A stretch of 64,000 nt of DNA from Prauserella salsuginis (GCF_024648885.1 NZ_JANBBF010000010.1:124001-188000), one strand, 5' to 3'; positions 50,749 through 61,604 are shown, counted from the stretch's first letter. Numbers and translations are program-made. The notes: generated by a model from the letters alone, not told the origin.

Positions 50749-51940
50749 CGGCTATCCACTTCGTCCGCTCGGAGAGGTGATGCGCCTCGACATCCAGCGC
50801 ACACCGATGAAGCCTGCAACCACCTACCGCCTGGCCGGCGTCCTGAATGCAGGACAGGGACTTGTCACTAAAGGCGAATTCGACGGTGGCGAGACAGAGT
50901 ACACGACAATGAACGTGCTACACGTCGACCAGGTCGTGATGCGAAAACTGACCGCGTGGGAAGGTCCGATCACCGTAGTATCTGCCGAGTTCGATGGATT
51001 CGTCGTCAGCAACGAGTTTCCCACGTTCACGCTTGGCCCAGAACTGATGCCCGACTGGATGAGGCACGTATGTCGCTCACCGCGACTGTGGACAGAAATG
51101 AAGAACCGGGTGAGCGGGACAGTCCAGCGGCGCAAGCGTCTCAACCCAGAGCAACTCTTGCAGATCCAAGTGCCGATCCCACCCCGCCAGGTACAAGCGC
51201 GGATCGTCGAGATACTCGACGCGATCGACAACCAGATCACCGCACTCGACACCGAAGCGGATGCGATCCAAGCAGTTCTTCGTCGACTTCGTGCCGACTC
51301 GATGACCGACGGGGCTGTCGATGAAGTCCGCGCAGACGAGGCTTTCACTATCACTATGGGCCGCCAGCGTTCACCGCAACGCTCGACTGGTCCGTACATG
51401 ACTCCCTACCTTCGGTCTGCCAATGTCGGATACGGAACCTTCAACTTCTCCGACGTACTTGAGATGGATTTCACCCCGGCCGAGCGCGAGAGCTTCGGCC
51501 TCCGGTACGGGGACGTCCTAGTCTCCGAGGGGAGCGCGAGTGAGACCGCAGTGGGAATGCCAGCGATGTGGCGGGACGAGATTCCCGCTCCGATCTGTTT
51601 CCAGAACACTCTGCTTCGCTACCGCGCCGTCGACGGTGTCACCATTCCGGCGTTCGTCAACCACTGGTGCCAGTGGGCGTACGAGTCTGGGCAATTCCGA
51701 GAGGTCGCTGGCGGAACCAACATCAAGCACATCGGGTCCAAGCGAGCGGCACGCATGCCAGTGCGCCTCCCGAGCATCGAGCACCAGGCGCGCATCGCGG
51801 CGGAACTCGACACGATGAGCGAGGTCGTAGCAGCGACCCGCGCTGAGGCTGTTCAGCTCCGCGAGGTTCGTGCCGCTCTGCTTTCAGGCCTGCTGGACGG
51901 GACCATCAGCATCGACGCTGCCGAACTGGAGGTTGCCTAA
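50741..51940 (+). CDS. hsdS: Type I restriction-modification specificity subunit
   Basis: A 399-residue HsdS with two target-recognition domains separated and followed by the conserved helical repeats: IPPRQVQARIVEILDAIDNQ then ITALDTEADAIQ at the centre, and LPSIEHQARIAAELDTMSEV near the C-terminus. HsdS sets the bipartite DNA target and bridges HsdM and HsdR. The GTG is inside the end of hsdM. The domains show no obvious truncation, so the system should be active. The target sequence cannot be predicted from sequence alone. Confidence 0.95.
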   Translation: MSDGYPLRPLGEVMRLDIQRTPMKPATTYRLAGVLNAGQGLVTKGEFDGGETEYTTMNVLHVDQVVMRKLTAWEGPITVVSAEFDGFVVSNEFPTFTLGPELMPDWMRHVCRSPRLWTEMKNRVSGTVQRRKRLNPEQLLQIQVPIPPRQVQARIVEILDAIDNQITALDTEADAIQAVLRRLRADSMTDGAVDEVRADEAFTITMGRQRSPQRSTGPYMTPYLRSANVGYGTFNFSDVLEMDFTPAERESFGLRYGDVLVSEGSASETAVGMPAMWRDEIPAPICFQNTLLRYRAVDGVTIPAFVNHWCQWAYESGQFREVAGGTNIKHIGSKRAARMPVRLPSIEHQARIAAELDTMSEVVAATRAEAVQLREVRAALLSGLLDGTISIDAAELEVA

Positions 51941-54900
51941 TGGCAAAAGGCGTGCGGGAGCGTGAGTTCCAGAACCTGATGATCCAGTGGTCCCTCCCGA
52001 TGGGCTGGCGTTTCACAGCTGGCAGGTCACTTCCGCGCGAGACAACGCAGGCGGTGATCGCGGGTCAACTGCGGGAGGCGATCGTTCGGCTCAACCCCGG
52101 GGTGATCGACGGGTTCGACGTGGACGCCGTCGTCGAGGAGATCGTCGCCACGGTCAACGCCGTCGACGGCGGGCTGGTGCGAGCCAACGAGCAGGTGCTG
52201 CGCCTGCTGCGCGGACTCAGGGAATTCCGGGATGCCGACGGCGTGTGGCATGCCCTGAAGGTCATCGACTTTGAACACCCGACCGACCCGACTGCGAACA
52301 CGCTGGTTGTGTCGGACGAGGTGAGCATCTCAGTTCCCGGCAAGCCCTCCCGCCGGTTCGACCTCGTGTACTGGGTCAACGGCCTTCCTCTGGTCGTGGT
52401 CGAGATGAAATCACCGACCTCGAAGTCAGGGTGGGTCGACGCCGCCCGTGAGATCAACGACGTCTACGCCACCGAGTACCCGTGGTTCTTCACCCCTAAT
52501 GTCTTCTCTCTCGCCTCCGACGGCCTGAAGCTACGGTTCGGCGCCGCCGGTGCGCCCACGAACCTGTGGCAGCCGTTCCGGTCCACCGCCGACGACGAGC
52601 ACCTGTCCGGGCAGGCCGACGTGCAGCGCACCGTCGAGCTGTTGATGAACCCGACCACGATCCTGGACATGCTCGCCAACTTCGCCCTCTTCGACACTTC
52701 CGGGGGCGGGGCCGACATGAAGTACCTGCCCCGCTACCCGCAGATGGAGGCCGCCCACCTGATCCACGAGCGCGTCCTGGCGGGCGGCTCGAAGGGTTTG
52801 GTCTGGCACCACCAGGGCTCCGGGAAGACGCTGCTAATGGTGTTCGCCGCATCCCTACTGCTGGCCGACACCCGCACCGACTCTCCCACGATCATCCTGC
52901 TCTCGGACCGGACCCAGCTCGTTCGGCAGACCTCCGGGGTATACACCTCCGCCATGGGGGACGCCTACTTCCACCAACCTGCTACGAGCCAGGAGCTGCG
53001 TTCCCTGTTGGCCGACGACGTGCGCGGCGTCATCTCCACGACCGTCCACAAGTTCGCCGACGCCGGCAAGAACCTCTCGACCCGGGGCAACATCATCGTG
53101 CTGGTCGACGAGGCGCACCGCACGCAGTCATCCCGGCCGAAGTCCCTGGCCGGGCAGATGCGGGCAGCGTTGCCGCACGCGAAGTTTTTCGGCATGACTG
53201 GCACGCCGGTCCGCAACCTGGCCACCGACACCTTTGCCCTCTTCGGCGACGAGTCTGATCCAGGCAGGGTCCTGCACCGGTACTCGGTGTCCCGGTCTCT
53301 GATGGACGAGGCGACCGTTCCGGTCTTGCTGGACCCACACCCGGTCGCCTTCGAGATGAACGACCAGGAGTTGCAAGCCGAGTTCGACCAATTTGCCGAC
53401 GACTTCGATCTCGACGACCCCGACCGCGAGGCCCTGTCCCGCAAGTTCGGGCGCCTCACCTCGGTGTTCTCAAATCCCGATCGCATCGAAGCGGTGTGCC
53501 AGGACATCGTGGACCACTACCTGGCCGGTACCTACCGCAACGGCCTCAAGGCGCAAGTCGTTACGTATAACCGTGAGCTCGCCGTGGCCTACACGGACAA
53601 AATCAACGAGTTGTTGGCCGGATTCGAAGTGTCACAAGTACTCACCGAGGTTGGGAAGCACGACCGTATCACCGCTGAGGTGAACGTCTTCGTTGCTGAC
53701 TCCAAAGACGAAGACCCCAACATGCGCCCGTTCCGACTGTCAGAAGCCGAGGAGGAGGAGCAGAAGCGACGGTTCCTCGCCCCGGACGACCCACTGTGTT
53801 TCCTCGTGGTTACGGCGAAGCTGATGACAGGATTCGATGCCCCCAACGAGGGTGTCCTCTACCTGGACAAGCCATTGAAGGCGCACACCTTATTCCAGAC
53901 GATCACTCGGACGAACCGCACCTGGGTGGCCCCGACCGGGTTCGAGAAGACCTCCGGAGTGGTAGTGGACTACATCGGCCTGGCCGAAGAGGTTCAGAGA
54001 GCCGTGGTCGACCCCACCACGGCGGAGACCGGTAAGGGCGGAGGGTTCGTCACCGACCTGACCGAGTTGGTGGTCGAGTTCCGCACCACCTTCGCCCGCA
54101 TCGAAGACCTCCTTGCGGACGTCGATGACCTGGACCTCACGGTCCACGGGTACGAGTCCGTACGAGCCATCAACCTCTTCCTTGACTCCGACCCTCACGC
54201 CGCGGCGGTATTCGCCAAGGACTATCGGCTCCTGGCTCGCCTATATCCACTAATCAACACCGACAATCGGATCGCCAAATACCGAGACGGCTTCGGACTG
54301 TTCGGGTCCGTGTACACGACCCTGTTCAAGAAGTCCTCCGACGAGGAAAGAAGGGAACGGCTGAGCGAGCTGGGGCCCATGGTCTTGGAGATCATCAACG
54401 CCCACGTCCACTCCTTCTCAGTGGTCGCCGCCCAGGAAAAAGCCCTCGTCCTGGACACCCAGGGTATCGCCGTGCTCAAAGAACTGCTGGCACTCGTCCG
54501 TTCCAAGACCGACAAGGACGACGAGGACACCACACCGCCGTCCGCCGCGGAGATCCTCGATCGGATCAAGGCATCCCTGGACCACGGCGTCGATCCGGGG
54601 TCCGCGAAATACACCGCCCTCGCGGAGCGGATCAGACTGCTGCGGGACCGGATCATCCAAAACGCCCAGGATGCACTGGAGTTCCTGTCCGAGGCACTCA
54701 GGGTCGCTCGCGCCATCGTGGACGCCGAGAAGCATCCCGACGAAGCCGTAGTCGTCGTGGACGACGACCACGTGGGTGTCCTAACGCGAATCATCCACGA
54801 CCATGCACCGCCCGGCCTCACAGTTACAGAGAGGAACCTGGCCGAGGAGATCGACCAGGTGGTCACCCGGACCCTCGCTGCCTCATGGGATAACGCCGAA

Positions 54901-55023
54901 GCTCGCAACCGCGGCGTCCGCCGCGCAACCGCTGCAGTTTTCCGCCGATACCAGTTAAAACCAGTTGGCGAACCGTTCGACTCGACCGTTTCCTACATCG
55001 AGGCCCACTATCTCGTTGACTGA
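51940..55023 (+). CDS. hsdR: Type I restriction-modification endonuclease/translocase subunit
   Basis: A 1027-residue HsdR. An N-terminal PD-(D/E)XK nuclease domain has the Asp in RRFDLVYWVNG and the EMK motif in LVVVEMKSPT. The SF2 translocase follows with Walker A in HHQGSGKTLLMVFAAS, the DEAH box in IVLVDEAHRTQSS, motif III FFGMTGTPVRN and later FLVVTAKLMTGFDAP. The C-terminal helical domain contacts the methylase. The ATG overlaps the hsdS stop by one base (TAATG). The enzyme cuts DNA distant from unmodified sites after ATP-driven translocation. Confidence 0.96.
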   Translation: MAKGVREREFQNLMIQWSLPMGWRFTAGRSLPRETTQAVIAGQLREAIVRLNPGVIDGFDVDAVVEEIVATVNAVDGGLVRANEQVLRLLRGLREFRDADGVWHALKVIDFEHPTDPTANTLVVSDEVSISVPGKPSRRFDLVYWVNGLPLVVVEMKSPTSKSGWVDAAREINDVYATEYPWFFTPNVFSLASDGLKLRFGAAGAPTNLWQPFRSTADDEHLSGQADVQRTVELLMNPTTILDMLANFALFDTSGGGADMKYLPRYPQMEAAHLIHERVLAGGSKGLVWHHQGSGKTLLMVFAASLLLADTRTDSPTIILLSDRTQLVRQTSGVYTSAMGDAYFHQPATSQELRSLLADDVRGVISTTVHKFADAGKNLSTRGNIIVLVDEAHRTQSSRPKSLAGQMRAALPHAKFFGMTGTPVRNLATDTFALFGDESDPGRVLHRYSVSRSLMDEATVPVLLDPHPVAFEMNDQELQAEFDQFADDFDLDDPDREALSRKFGRLTSVFSNPDRIEAVCQDIVDHYLAGTYRNGLKAQVVTYNRELAVAYTDKINELLAGFEVSQVLTEVGKHDRITAEVNVFVADSKDEDPNMRPFRLSEAEEEEQKRRFLAPDDPLCFLVVTAKLMTGFDAPNEGVLYLDKPLKAHTLFQTITRTNRTWVAPTGFEKTSGVVVDYIGLAEEVQRAVVDPTTAETGKGGGFVTDLTELVVEFRTTFARIEDLLADVDDLDLTVHGYESVRAINLFLDSDPHAAAVFAKDYRLLARLYPLINTDNRIAKYRDGFGLFGSVYTTLFKKSSDEERRERLSELGPMVLEIINAHVHSFSVVAAQEKALVLDTQGIAVLKELLALVRSKTDKDDEDTTPPSAAEILDRIKASLDHGVDPGSAKYTALAERIRLLRDRIIQNAQDALEFLSEALRVARAIVDAEKHPDEAVVVVDDDHVGVLTRIIHDHAPPGLTVTERNLAEEIDQVVTRTLAASWDNAEARNRGVRRATAAVFRRYQLKPVGEPFDSTVSYIEAHYLVD

Positions 55024-55358
55024 ACGATACACGGAATGGTTCAAATGTAAAGCGAAACCTTGCCGTCAGAACAAAGGCGTGAGCGTCGTGGCAGTGGTTA
55101 AGCCGCGGCGGATTGCAGAACATTATTCTCTAGATCGAGCTACCGGTTCCTGGGCAGTTCAGCGCAGCTGACGCCGAGGGCCTCGCCAGACGCGGTGACC
55201 TGTTTCTCACCCAGGCGAGCCCGGGTGACGGCTCACTGATGGAACTCAAGCTGCTGCGGTGCAGACATCCTGTCGTAGTCCATGACAACCAACGATCATC
55301 TCCGACTAGGAGCCCGAGAAACCGAGGATGCTCGGCAGGCTGGACGAGTCGTTCCACT
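55024..55358. other. Intergenic between the converging hsd and PIWI-RE operons
   Basis: About 335 bases with no convincing gene on either strand. It is somewhat richer in A+T than its neighbours. Both operons end here. I do not see a strong hairpin. Confidence 0.5.
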
Positions 55359-58151
55359 CTAGCCATCGTTGCCTGGCGCTTGCTCATCGTCAGGAAAGCC
55401 GCACAGATCGTCGGTGTCGGTTGGTTCGTCGTCGTGAGGCAGGCCGTATTGGGAGGTGAGTTGTGCGATGTGCTGGATGAGTGGGAGTGCGAGTGCGTCA
55501 CGGTAGTCCTCGGCGAAACGTTGTTGGTGCAGGAACATGGCCCAGCGCTCGGCTTCCTGTGCGTCGGGGCATCCGAGCACCGTAATCTCGAGAAGTTCGG
55601 GGTTCCAGGCGTTCTTTCCGGGGCGCCGGTCGAGTTTTCCCACCGTGTTGATCCGATGTGTCAGTTTGGTCGCTTCGACGGGAATTGAGTGATTCGAAGA
55701 TTTTTCGCTAGTGCTGTAGAATACTCGTTTCTGACCATCGCCGCCCGGCAGCTTCCAGAGGCCTTTGCTAATCCCTCCGGAATCATTGTCTTTTGGCGCC
55801 CACCATTGGGGGGTTTCGTCCCGGTCACTGGTGGCGACGCGAGCGAAGCGGAGGTTGTTTCCCAAGAACCTGATGCGCTGGGCCGGGTTGTCAGCGCCTC
55901 CGAGTCGAATGCGGTCGGACATGAGTCCGGGGTTGGTCAGCCAGGGCCAACGGCTTCGGGTGTTGTGGGCGTGTGTGACGACCAGGGTCGGTGTGCCGCG
56001 CAAGGTGTACAGGATGTTCTGGACGAACGCCGCGACGGACTTGGTCTGCTGCTCCTTGGTTGATAAGTGTTCTGGGCGCACTTGACCGGTGAGCGCGATG
56101 AGTAGCTGTGGGTAGGGGACCCATTCGGTCATGTCGGGCGTGCGACCGAGGATGCCTTTTCGGCCGGGGCGAATGAGTACTGCCACCGGCGTGAACTGCG
56201 CTTTTCCTGTTTCGCCGGTTACTTGTCGTTTGACGAGCCAGAATGCGAGTTGGTTGAGGTCTTCGGGGATCGTGTCGCACACGGTGTGTGTTGGGATGAG
56301 TCGCATGCCGAGTTGTCGGAGCCCGTCGGCCCACGCTGCGGCGGCGCGAAACGGCGAGTCGTCATCGTCGTCACCGGGATTGGGTTCGGCGGGGGCGAAG
56401 AACTGGCTGACCATACCGGCGTCGGCGCAGCCGAGTCGGATGGCGAATTTGGGGTCGGTGGTGCGGTGCTTGAATTTGTCTCGTCCGTCGAGTTCTACGA
56501 AGGTGATGGCGGTGGTGTCGCCGAGCTCGCTTGCCAGGTCTCGGAGATGAGAGGCGACGGCAGCTCGGCGGTCGCTGATCGCGGTGAGGTGCTCGTTGCC
56601 CTTTCTGGGAGGCTGATCACCGGTACTGAGCGGTGCACCGAGCGAGCCTAGTGCGCGGGCGTGGATGCGAACCTCGAGGTCGGGTGTGTTCCAGCTCCAC
56701 AGCTGCGGCCCGGTTGCCTCGCGGTACTCGGTCAGCCCAAGGTTGGCTTCGGCGGCGCTGATGAGCTGGTCGCGCATGTGGGTGGACTGGTAGAGCAGGA
56801 CGGCGGTAAGGGCTGGTCCGTCTAGTGCCAGTGCGGCGAACTCACGCCGGCGCACGGCGTTGTTCATGTCGACGCGCTCATTAGTTGCGGCTGCGGCCGC
56901 AACTCGCTCATCGGTGGCGTGCTTCTTGGGAACCGACACCTTCGGTTCCAGCACTTTGGCTGGGTTCTGCTTGAGGGCGCTGCGGACCAGCGGTGGCGCT
57001 GGCACGAACTCAGGCGCAAGTGCTGCGCCAGCCCATTCGGTCAATCGGCGTCGTTCCGCAGGCATGATGCCGGCGCCGACCCCGTGCCAACCCATCATGG
57101 TGTGGTAATTAGCGCCGCCTTCGATACCGTCTCGGCCGTCGAGCCACGTGTCAGGTTCTTTGGCGAAGACGCCCGCGGCGGGCAGGTTGTCGATGGCGCC
57201 GACGCGGGCGAGCATGCCGCCAGGACCGCTCTGCGCCCATTCGATCTGGCGGGTTTGCCGGTTCCACGCGAACTGCGCGACGGCGAATCTGCCGGGTTGC
57301 TGGCCGTCCTCGACGAAGGGCTGCTGGGTCAGTAGATAGGCCGACACGTTTCGTGTTCCGGACATGAATACTTCCCCGGCGACCCAGCGTCGAATTCGGG
57401 TGCTGATGTGGATCCGGGGTGTTGGTGAGAACGGCACTGTGCGGAGCGACACGTTGATCACTGCGGAGTAGCGCCACTCACGAACGCCCCCATAGCTCTT
57501 CTGTGCCTCTTCATCTTTGACCTTGGTGCTGTGTTTGAGGGGTGGCCAGGACATGAGCTCGGCACCGTTAGCGCCGGCGTCGACGGCGACGCGGTGAAAG
57601 CGGACTTGCTCGCCGCAGAACTCATAGGGCGGTTGTGCAGCGATACGGTCGGCGAGGATCTCCGGCAGGATTCGGTAGAGCCGCGCAGCGGGCTCGCAGG
57701 TTCCTCCAGGTGAGAGGGTGTGTTCAAGAAGATCGACGGTTTCCGGTGTCCAGTGCAGCTGTTCCGGGTCGACAGCGCCGGCAGTGTCACGGAAGCGTTC
57801 CCACGCCTCAGGGGTGGGCGCCAAGTTGCGCAGCCAAGCGCGCACGAGCCGGGTCAGCGGGCGCATCGGGTAGTCGGTGCGGGTGTATAGCCAGGGCCGG
57901 GTGTCGTCGAAGGAAGCGTTGGCGTCGACAGTGACCAGATCAGGAGCGACGGTGCGAATCAGGGAGTTCAGCCGCTTGATCGGCACCTCCTTGATCCAGG
58001 GCCGTGAGCGTTCGGAACGGGCGGACCGGTAGAGATCGAGGACGGGTTCACGCCAGTGCGCGGGGAAAGTCAGCGTGTGCAGGTCGACCGTGAATGTCTT
58101 GTTGTCGGGGTTTGGGATGAACGCAGCGGTCTGCAGTTCTGGAAAGGCCAT
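55359..58151 (-). CDS. PIWI-RE family protein (pPIWI_RE module with N-terminal X domain)
   Basis: A 930-residue prokaryotic PIWI-RE protein. The N-terminal third fits the pPIWI_RE X region, and the C-terminal half is an RNase H-like PIWI module: ITFVELDGRDKFKHR then DPKFAIRLGCADAGMVSQFF, PVAVLIRPGRKGILGR, TLVVTHAHNTRSRWPWL near the end. Its genomic partners, a DinG-like helicase and an REase in one operon, are the diagnostic context of the PIWI-RE systems described by Burroughs, Iyer and Aravind. A role in RNA- or R-loop-guided defence against plasmids and phages is predicted for the family. The ATG has AGGA before it. Confidence 0.85.
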   Translation of the reverse strand: MAFPELQTAAFIPNPDNKTFTVDLHTLTFPAHWREPVLDLYRSARSERSRPWIKEVPIKRLNSLIRTVAPDLVTVDANASFDDTRPWLYTRTDYPMRPLTRLVRAWLRNLAPTPEAWERFRDTAGAVDPEQLHWTPETVDLLEHTLSPGGTCEPAARLYRILPEILADRIAAQPPYEFCGEQVRFHRVAVDAGANGAELMSWPPLKHSTKVKDEEAQKSYGGVREWRYSAVINVSLRTVPFSPTPRIHISTRIRRWVAGEVFMSGTRNVSAYLLTQQPFVEDGQQPGRFAVAQFAWNRQTRQIEWAQSGPGGMLARVGAIDNLPAAGVFAKEPDTWLDGRDGIEGGANYHTMMGWHGVGAGIMPAERRRLTEWAGAALAPEFVPAPPLVRSALKQNPAKVLEPKVSVPKKHATDERVAAAAATNERVDMNNAVRRREFAALALDGPALTAVLLYQSTHMRDQLISAAEANLGLTEYREATGPQLWSWNTPDLEVRIHARALGSLGAPLSTGDQPPRKGNEHLTAISDRRAAVASHLRDLASELGDTTAITFVELDGRDKFKHRTTDPKFAIRLGCADAGMVSQFFAPAEPNPGDDDDDSPFRAAAAWADGLRQLGMRLIPTHTVCDTIPEDLNQLAFWLVKRQVTGETGKAQFTPVAVLIRPGRKGILGRTPDMTEWVPYPQLLIALTGQVRPEHLSTKEQQTKSVAAFVQNILYTLRGTPTLVVTHAHNTRSRWPWLTNPGLMSDRIRLGGADNPAQRIRFLGNNLRFARVATSDRDETPQWWAPKDNDSGGISKGLWKLPGGDGQKRVFYSTSEKSSNHSIPVEATKLTHRINTVGKLDRRPGKNAWNPELLEITVLGCPDAQEAERWAMFLHQQRFAEDYRDALALPLIQHIAQLTSQYGLPHDDEPTDTDDLCGFPDDEQAPGNDG

Positions 58152-58175
58152 GGGCTGGTCCTGTTCAGTCTGTGA

Positions 58176-61100
58176 TCAGTCGAGGTCGGCAAGTGCTTGG
58201 TAAAGCGGTTCGTAGAGCGCTTGCACGAGCGAGCGGTCGAGCGGGGTGCTGGCCGGGTCGGCGGTGAAGTAGGGCTCGAGGACGGCGCGCATGCTGGCCA
58301 GCAGGCTGGTCTCGGGGGTATCTACGGCCTGCAGTCCGGCTTGGCGAGGCGCGAACGCGGCGTCAACACAGACAACGCGGGCCGGCACGCCGCCGCGGAC
58401 CAGCCGTCCGATGACCTGCCACATGACCACGAGCTGGTCCCAGGTGAAGCTGACCTTCTCGTCCGGCGTGAGGCTGCTCCATGCCATCTGGCGGGTGAGG
58501 AAGCGGTTCCACTCTTTGCTGGCTCGACGGCGAAATGCCAATGCGGCGCTATCCGGGGCTCCAGCGGCGAGAGCGTCCCGGTGGAAGGTTCGGGCCGGGC
58601 CTCGAAGTTGACGTACCGCCCAGTCGTTGATCGCGTGGATCGCGAGCGCGATGTCGTCGGGTCTTGGGTGGGGCCTGGCGAGGAAGTAGACACTGCCGAT
58701 AGCCGCCTTACCGCCAGGTAGGACGATGTTGTGGCCGCGCTCTACGGCGAGTAGGGGCGCGACCAGGATCTCGCTGCCACTGTCGGGGAACTTCGTCAGT
58801 TCGCCGCGGCGCAACACCATCCAGCTGTTATCCAGGTCAGCGTCGTCGGATACCAGTTGGGTGACCCGGCCGGTCCATTCCGGGATGCGGTCGAGGTGAC
58901 GGGCGGCATGTTTGGCCTCGGCGTAGCTGCCCACCAGCAGCAGGATCCGGCGCCGGTCCGGGTCCTCGATGTCGGCGAGTTCGGCATCGAGCATGCTCGG
59001 CGCGTCACCCAGGCTGCGGTCAGGGACGGCGAGCTGGTTGAGCATCTGCTCCAGGATTTTCTCGCGGTCGCCCGGACCGCTGCCGGACAGTTTGAGCGGC
59101 AGCGGTGGGGAGGTTCCCGGCCAGTAGAGGAACTCGGTGCGCAGGGTGGTGTCCAGGATCGCGGTGACTTCGTCGTCGTGTGGCCGCAGGACCGCGTCAA
59201 CCGGTGTGTGGACGTGGTAACGAGTCGAGGTTCCCGCCCAGCTGGTGGCCGACATGAGCAGTACGTGCGGGCCGGGCCGGTCATCCACGGCGGGAAGGTG
59301 TGGCAGGCTGAGTAACAGCTCGCGTCCGACTCCGCTGCAGCGGAAGAACCGCAGCTCTCCGCTCTGGTCACCATCGCTGGTGCGTTCGCCGAGCTGGAAC
59401 TGAAATCCCAGGACGTTACCCATGGGGGATTCCGGGATGACCGGCTCGTAGTCCTTGGGCGGGCGCCGCGATAGTACGTTCGAGGTCGCTTCCAGGTTGA
59501 GCGCGGCTTCGACCCGTGGCCACAGGATCGTCATCCGGTCCAGACGATCGTGCAACGCGGCCAGGATGAGGGTGAGTTCGAAACGTTGGGCGTGGGTTTC
59601 CAGGTCATCGGCGATCGTGGGATCGTCTCCCACGAGATCGAGCAGAACGTCGCGAAGTCGGCGGCGGATCATCGACTCGCGGTGCGCATGGAGCAGCTGC
59701 AGGGTGAGGTGCACCAACGCGTTGGCCGCCGGTGTCACGCGATCGGTGTCGTTCTTTGGTTCGTGTTCCTCGAGAGGCTCGTCGCGGAACTTGTTGAGCA
59801 CGGCCTCGACGTGCTCCATGCGCTCCCGCCGCTGTGCCAGCACAGCCGGATCGCCGGTAGGAGCAGTGTCGTCGGGACCGGTGAGGTCGGGAAACCAGGA
59901 CCGGATCAGCCATTGGTGCAGCGTCATCGCGCTGAAGTAGTCCTCGGTGATCCACGTCCGCAGTGGTGGGATGCCGATCAACAGTGCATACAGCCGGTCG
60001 GTTGCTGCCGAGACGGTGTCCACAGCGCTGGTCCAGTCGTCGACGTCCTGCTCGGACAGTTGCAAACGGCCCCGGCGTGCCAGCTCGCTGACCTTGTGAC
60101 CGGCGACCTCGTCCAGCCACGAGTTCGGTGACTGTCCCACCAACGTCGTTGCGGGAGCAAACGCGCGGTCGAGCTGCATCTGCACGCGGTCAGCCTCGTC
60201 AACGATCACGAGGTCACTCATCCGGCACGCGAGCTCCAGGTGTCGCAGCCGCTCGTCCTGCAATGCCGGAGGGACACCGCTGTGTACCAGGCTGGCCGGG
60301 TTCGCCACCCACACCTGCGCGTCCACGAGCTTGCGGGAGGCATGATGACGTGGACACGCTGTCCACAGCGGACAGCCGTGACGCTTGCGTCGTTTCCGGT
60401 CGGGCGAGCGGTCGGCTGCGTGGTTGTTGTCGCCGAACAGGTTGTCCGAAGCCGACGTGGCAGGCTGAACCTCATATAGTGCGTTGCACGGGGCTTCCCC
60501 GATTCTGAGTGGCTGGCTCGCGTTCACCCCACGGAGGGCGTCCAGCGGGCACGCGCTGCTGAGAAAGTTGAAACTGGCGTGCTCGTGACCGAGCATTGTC
60601 TCCGCGCCGGTCGAGGCCATGCGCCGGTGCAACCGTTCGAGATGTCGCTCGCGCGTCGAGTGCCCCACCACGGGAGCGGCATCGATTCCCAGCCGGTTGA
60701 ACAGATCGACGATCGCCAGAGTTTCGGCCACGTCGCCGACCACGATGGTGACGCGCTGGCCGGTCTCCGTCGCAGCCCAAAAGGTCAAGATGTCGCGCAA
60801 CGTCGATTTGCCGGCGCCGACCATGCCGACCAGGTTCATCAACCGGTCAACACGCATCCGTTCGGCCTCGACGTACTCGCCCTGGGCGTCATCCCGGATC
60901 AGCAGCTTGACCCGGCCGAGTCGGCGGGTCCATTCGTTGGATCGACCCGGCAGATTCTGCTCGAGTGCATCCATCTTGGCCGCGGCTTCCTCCAACTCGG
61001 TCCACGTGACCTCCACCGGGGCACCTGCGCTGAGCGGCTGCGTGGCGAGGTCGTGCCCGACCGGTGCTGGAATGTCGGCGAGCAGCTCGGCCGGAAACGT

Positions 61101-61604
61101 CACCGAGTACCGCCGATCGCGGACGTAGAACTCATATTCACCTGCCGTTGCGGCGGGCAGTCGCTGGCGGGCGAACGCCGGCGCCGCGGTCAACAGCGTC
61201 TCGTAGACCTCGAATCGGTGAGCCGCCCGGCTGGGCTCGCGCCGCTGGGGCACACCGTCGACGTCCTCCAGCAGGAAGCCGCGTAGTTCCTCGGGAACCT
61301 GCAGATACTTCTCGACCGCCGAGAGCCACTCCCGGCGGCGCCGCATGTCCCACAGATAGTGCCGGCCCCGCGTCACCCGCATCGGTGCTTCGACCGTGTC
61401 TGCGCCGAACACTTCGCTGTACGGGTAACCGCCGAACAGCGTCCACGCATCCTGCGCGGAGTGCTCGGACATCACCGACCGGAGCAGATACAGCCCCAGT
61501 TCCACATCGAGCATCTGCCCTGGCGAGAAGTCACGAAGCCACTCGGGCCAGACCGGGTTAAGCTGCCCCAGCAGCTGGGTGTGCCATCCACTCCGATCAC
61601 GCAT
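58176..61604 (-). CDS. DinG-like Fe-S helicase of the PIWI-RE system
   Basis: A 1142-residue superfamily 2 helicase. Walker A is MNLVGMVGAGKSTLRDIL near residue 258, and the DEAD box is in LVIVDEADRVQMQ near 465. Between them four Cys (ACPLDAL, EAPCNALY, HGCPLWTACPRHH) form the XPD/DinG-type Fe-S site, followed by VWVANPASLVH. The C-terminal helicase motif includes LVVMWQVIGRLVRGGVPARV. The N-terminal 250 residues are specific to the PIWI-RE helicases. It likely unwinds duplexes for the PIWI protein. The gene overlaps the REase gene by eight bases and precedes PIWI-RE by 24. Confidence 0.88.
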   Translation of the reverse strand: MRDRSGWHTQLLGQLNPVWPEWLRDFSPGQMLDVELGLYLLRSVMSEHSAQDAWTLFGGYPYSEVFGADTVEAPMRVTRGRHYLWDMRRRREWLSAVEKYLQVPEELRGFLLEDVDGVPQRREPSRAAHRFEVYETLLTAAPAFARQRLPAATAGEYEFYVRDRRYSVTFPAELLADIPAPVGHDLATQPLSAGAPVEVTWTELEEAAAKMDALEQNLPGRSNEWTRRLGRVKLLIRDDAQGEYVEAERMRVDRLMNLVGMVGAGKSTLRDILTFWAATETGQRVTIVVGDVAETLAIVDLFNRLGIDAAPVVGHSTRERHLERLHRRMASTGAETMLGHEHASFNFLSSACPLDALRGVNASQPLRIGEAPCNALYEVQPATSASDNLFGDNNHAADRSPDRKRRKRHGCPLWTACPRHHASRKLVDAQVWVANPASLVHSGVPPALQDERLRHLELACRMSDLVIVDEADRVQMQLDRAFAPATTLVGQSPNSWLDEVAGHKVSELARRGRLQLSEQDVDDWTSAVDTVSAATDRLYALLIGIPPLRTWITEDYFSAMTLHQWLIRSWFPDLTGPDDTAPTGDPAVLAQRRERMEHVEAVLNKFRDEPLEEHEPKNDTDRVTPAANALVHLTLQLLHAHRESMIRRRLRDVLLDLVGDDPTIADDLETHAQRFELTLILAALHDRLDRMTILWPRVEAALNLEATSNVLSRRPPKDYEPVIPESPMGNVLGFQFQLGERTSDGDQSGELRFFRCSGVGRELLLSLPHLPAVDDRPGPHVLLMSATSWAGTSTRYHVHTPVDAVLRPHDDEVTAILDTTLRTEFLYWPGTSPPLPLKLSGSGPGDREKILEQMLNQLAVPDRSLGDAPSMLDAELADIEDPDRRRILLLVGSYAEAKHAARHLDRIPEWTGRVTQLVSDDADLDNSWMVLRRGELTKFPDSGSEILVAPLLAVERGHNIVLPGGKAAIGSVYFLARPHPRPDDIALAIHAINDWAVRQLRGPARTFHRDALAAGAPDSAALAFRRRASKEWNRFLTRQMAWSSLTPDEKVSFTWDQLVVMWQVIGRLVRGGVPARVVCVDAAFAPRQAGLQAVDTPETSLLASMRAVLEPYFTADPASTPLDRSLVQALYEPLYQALADLD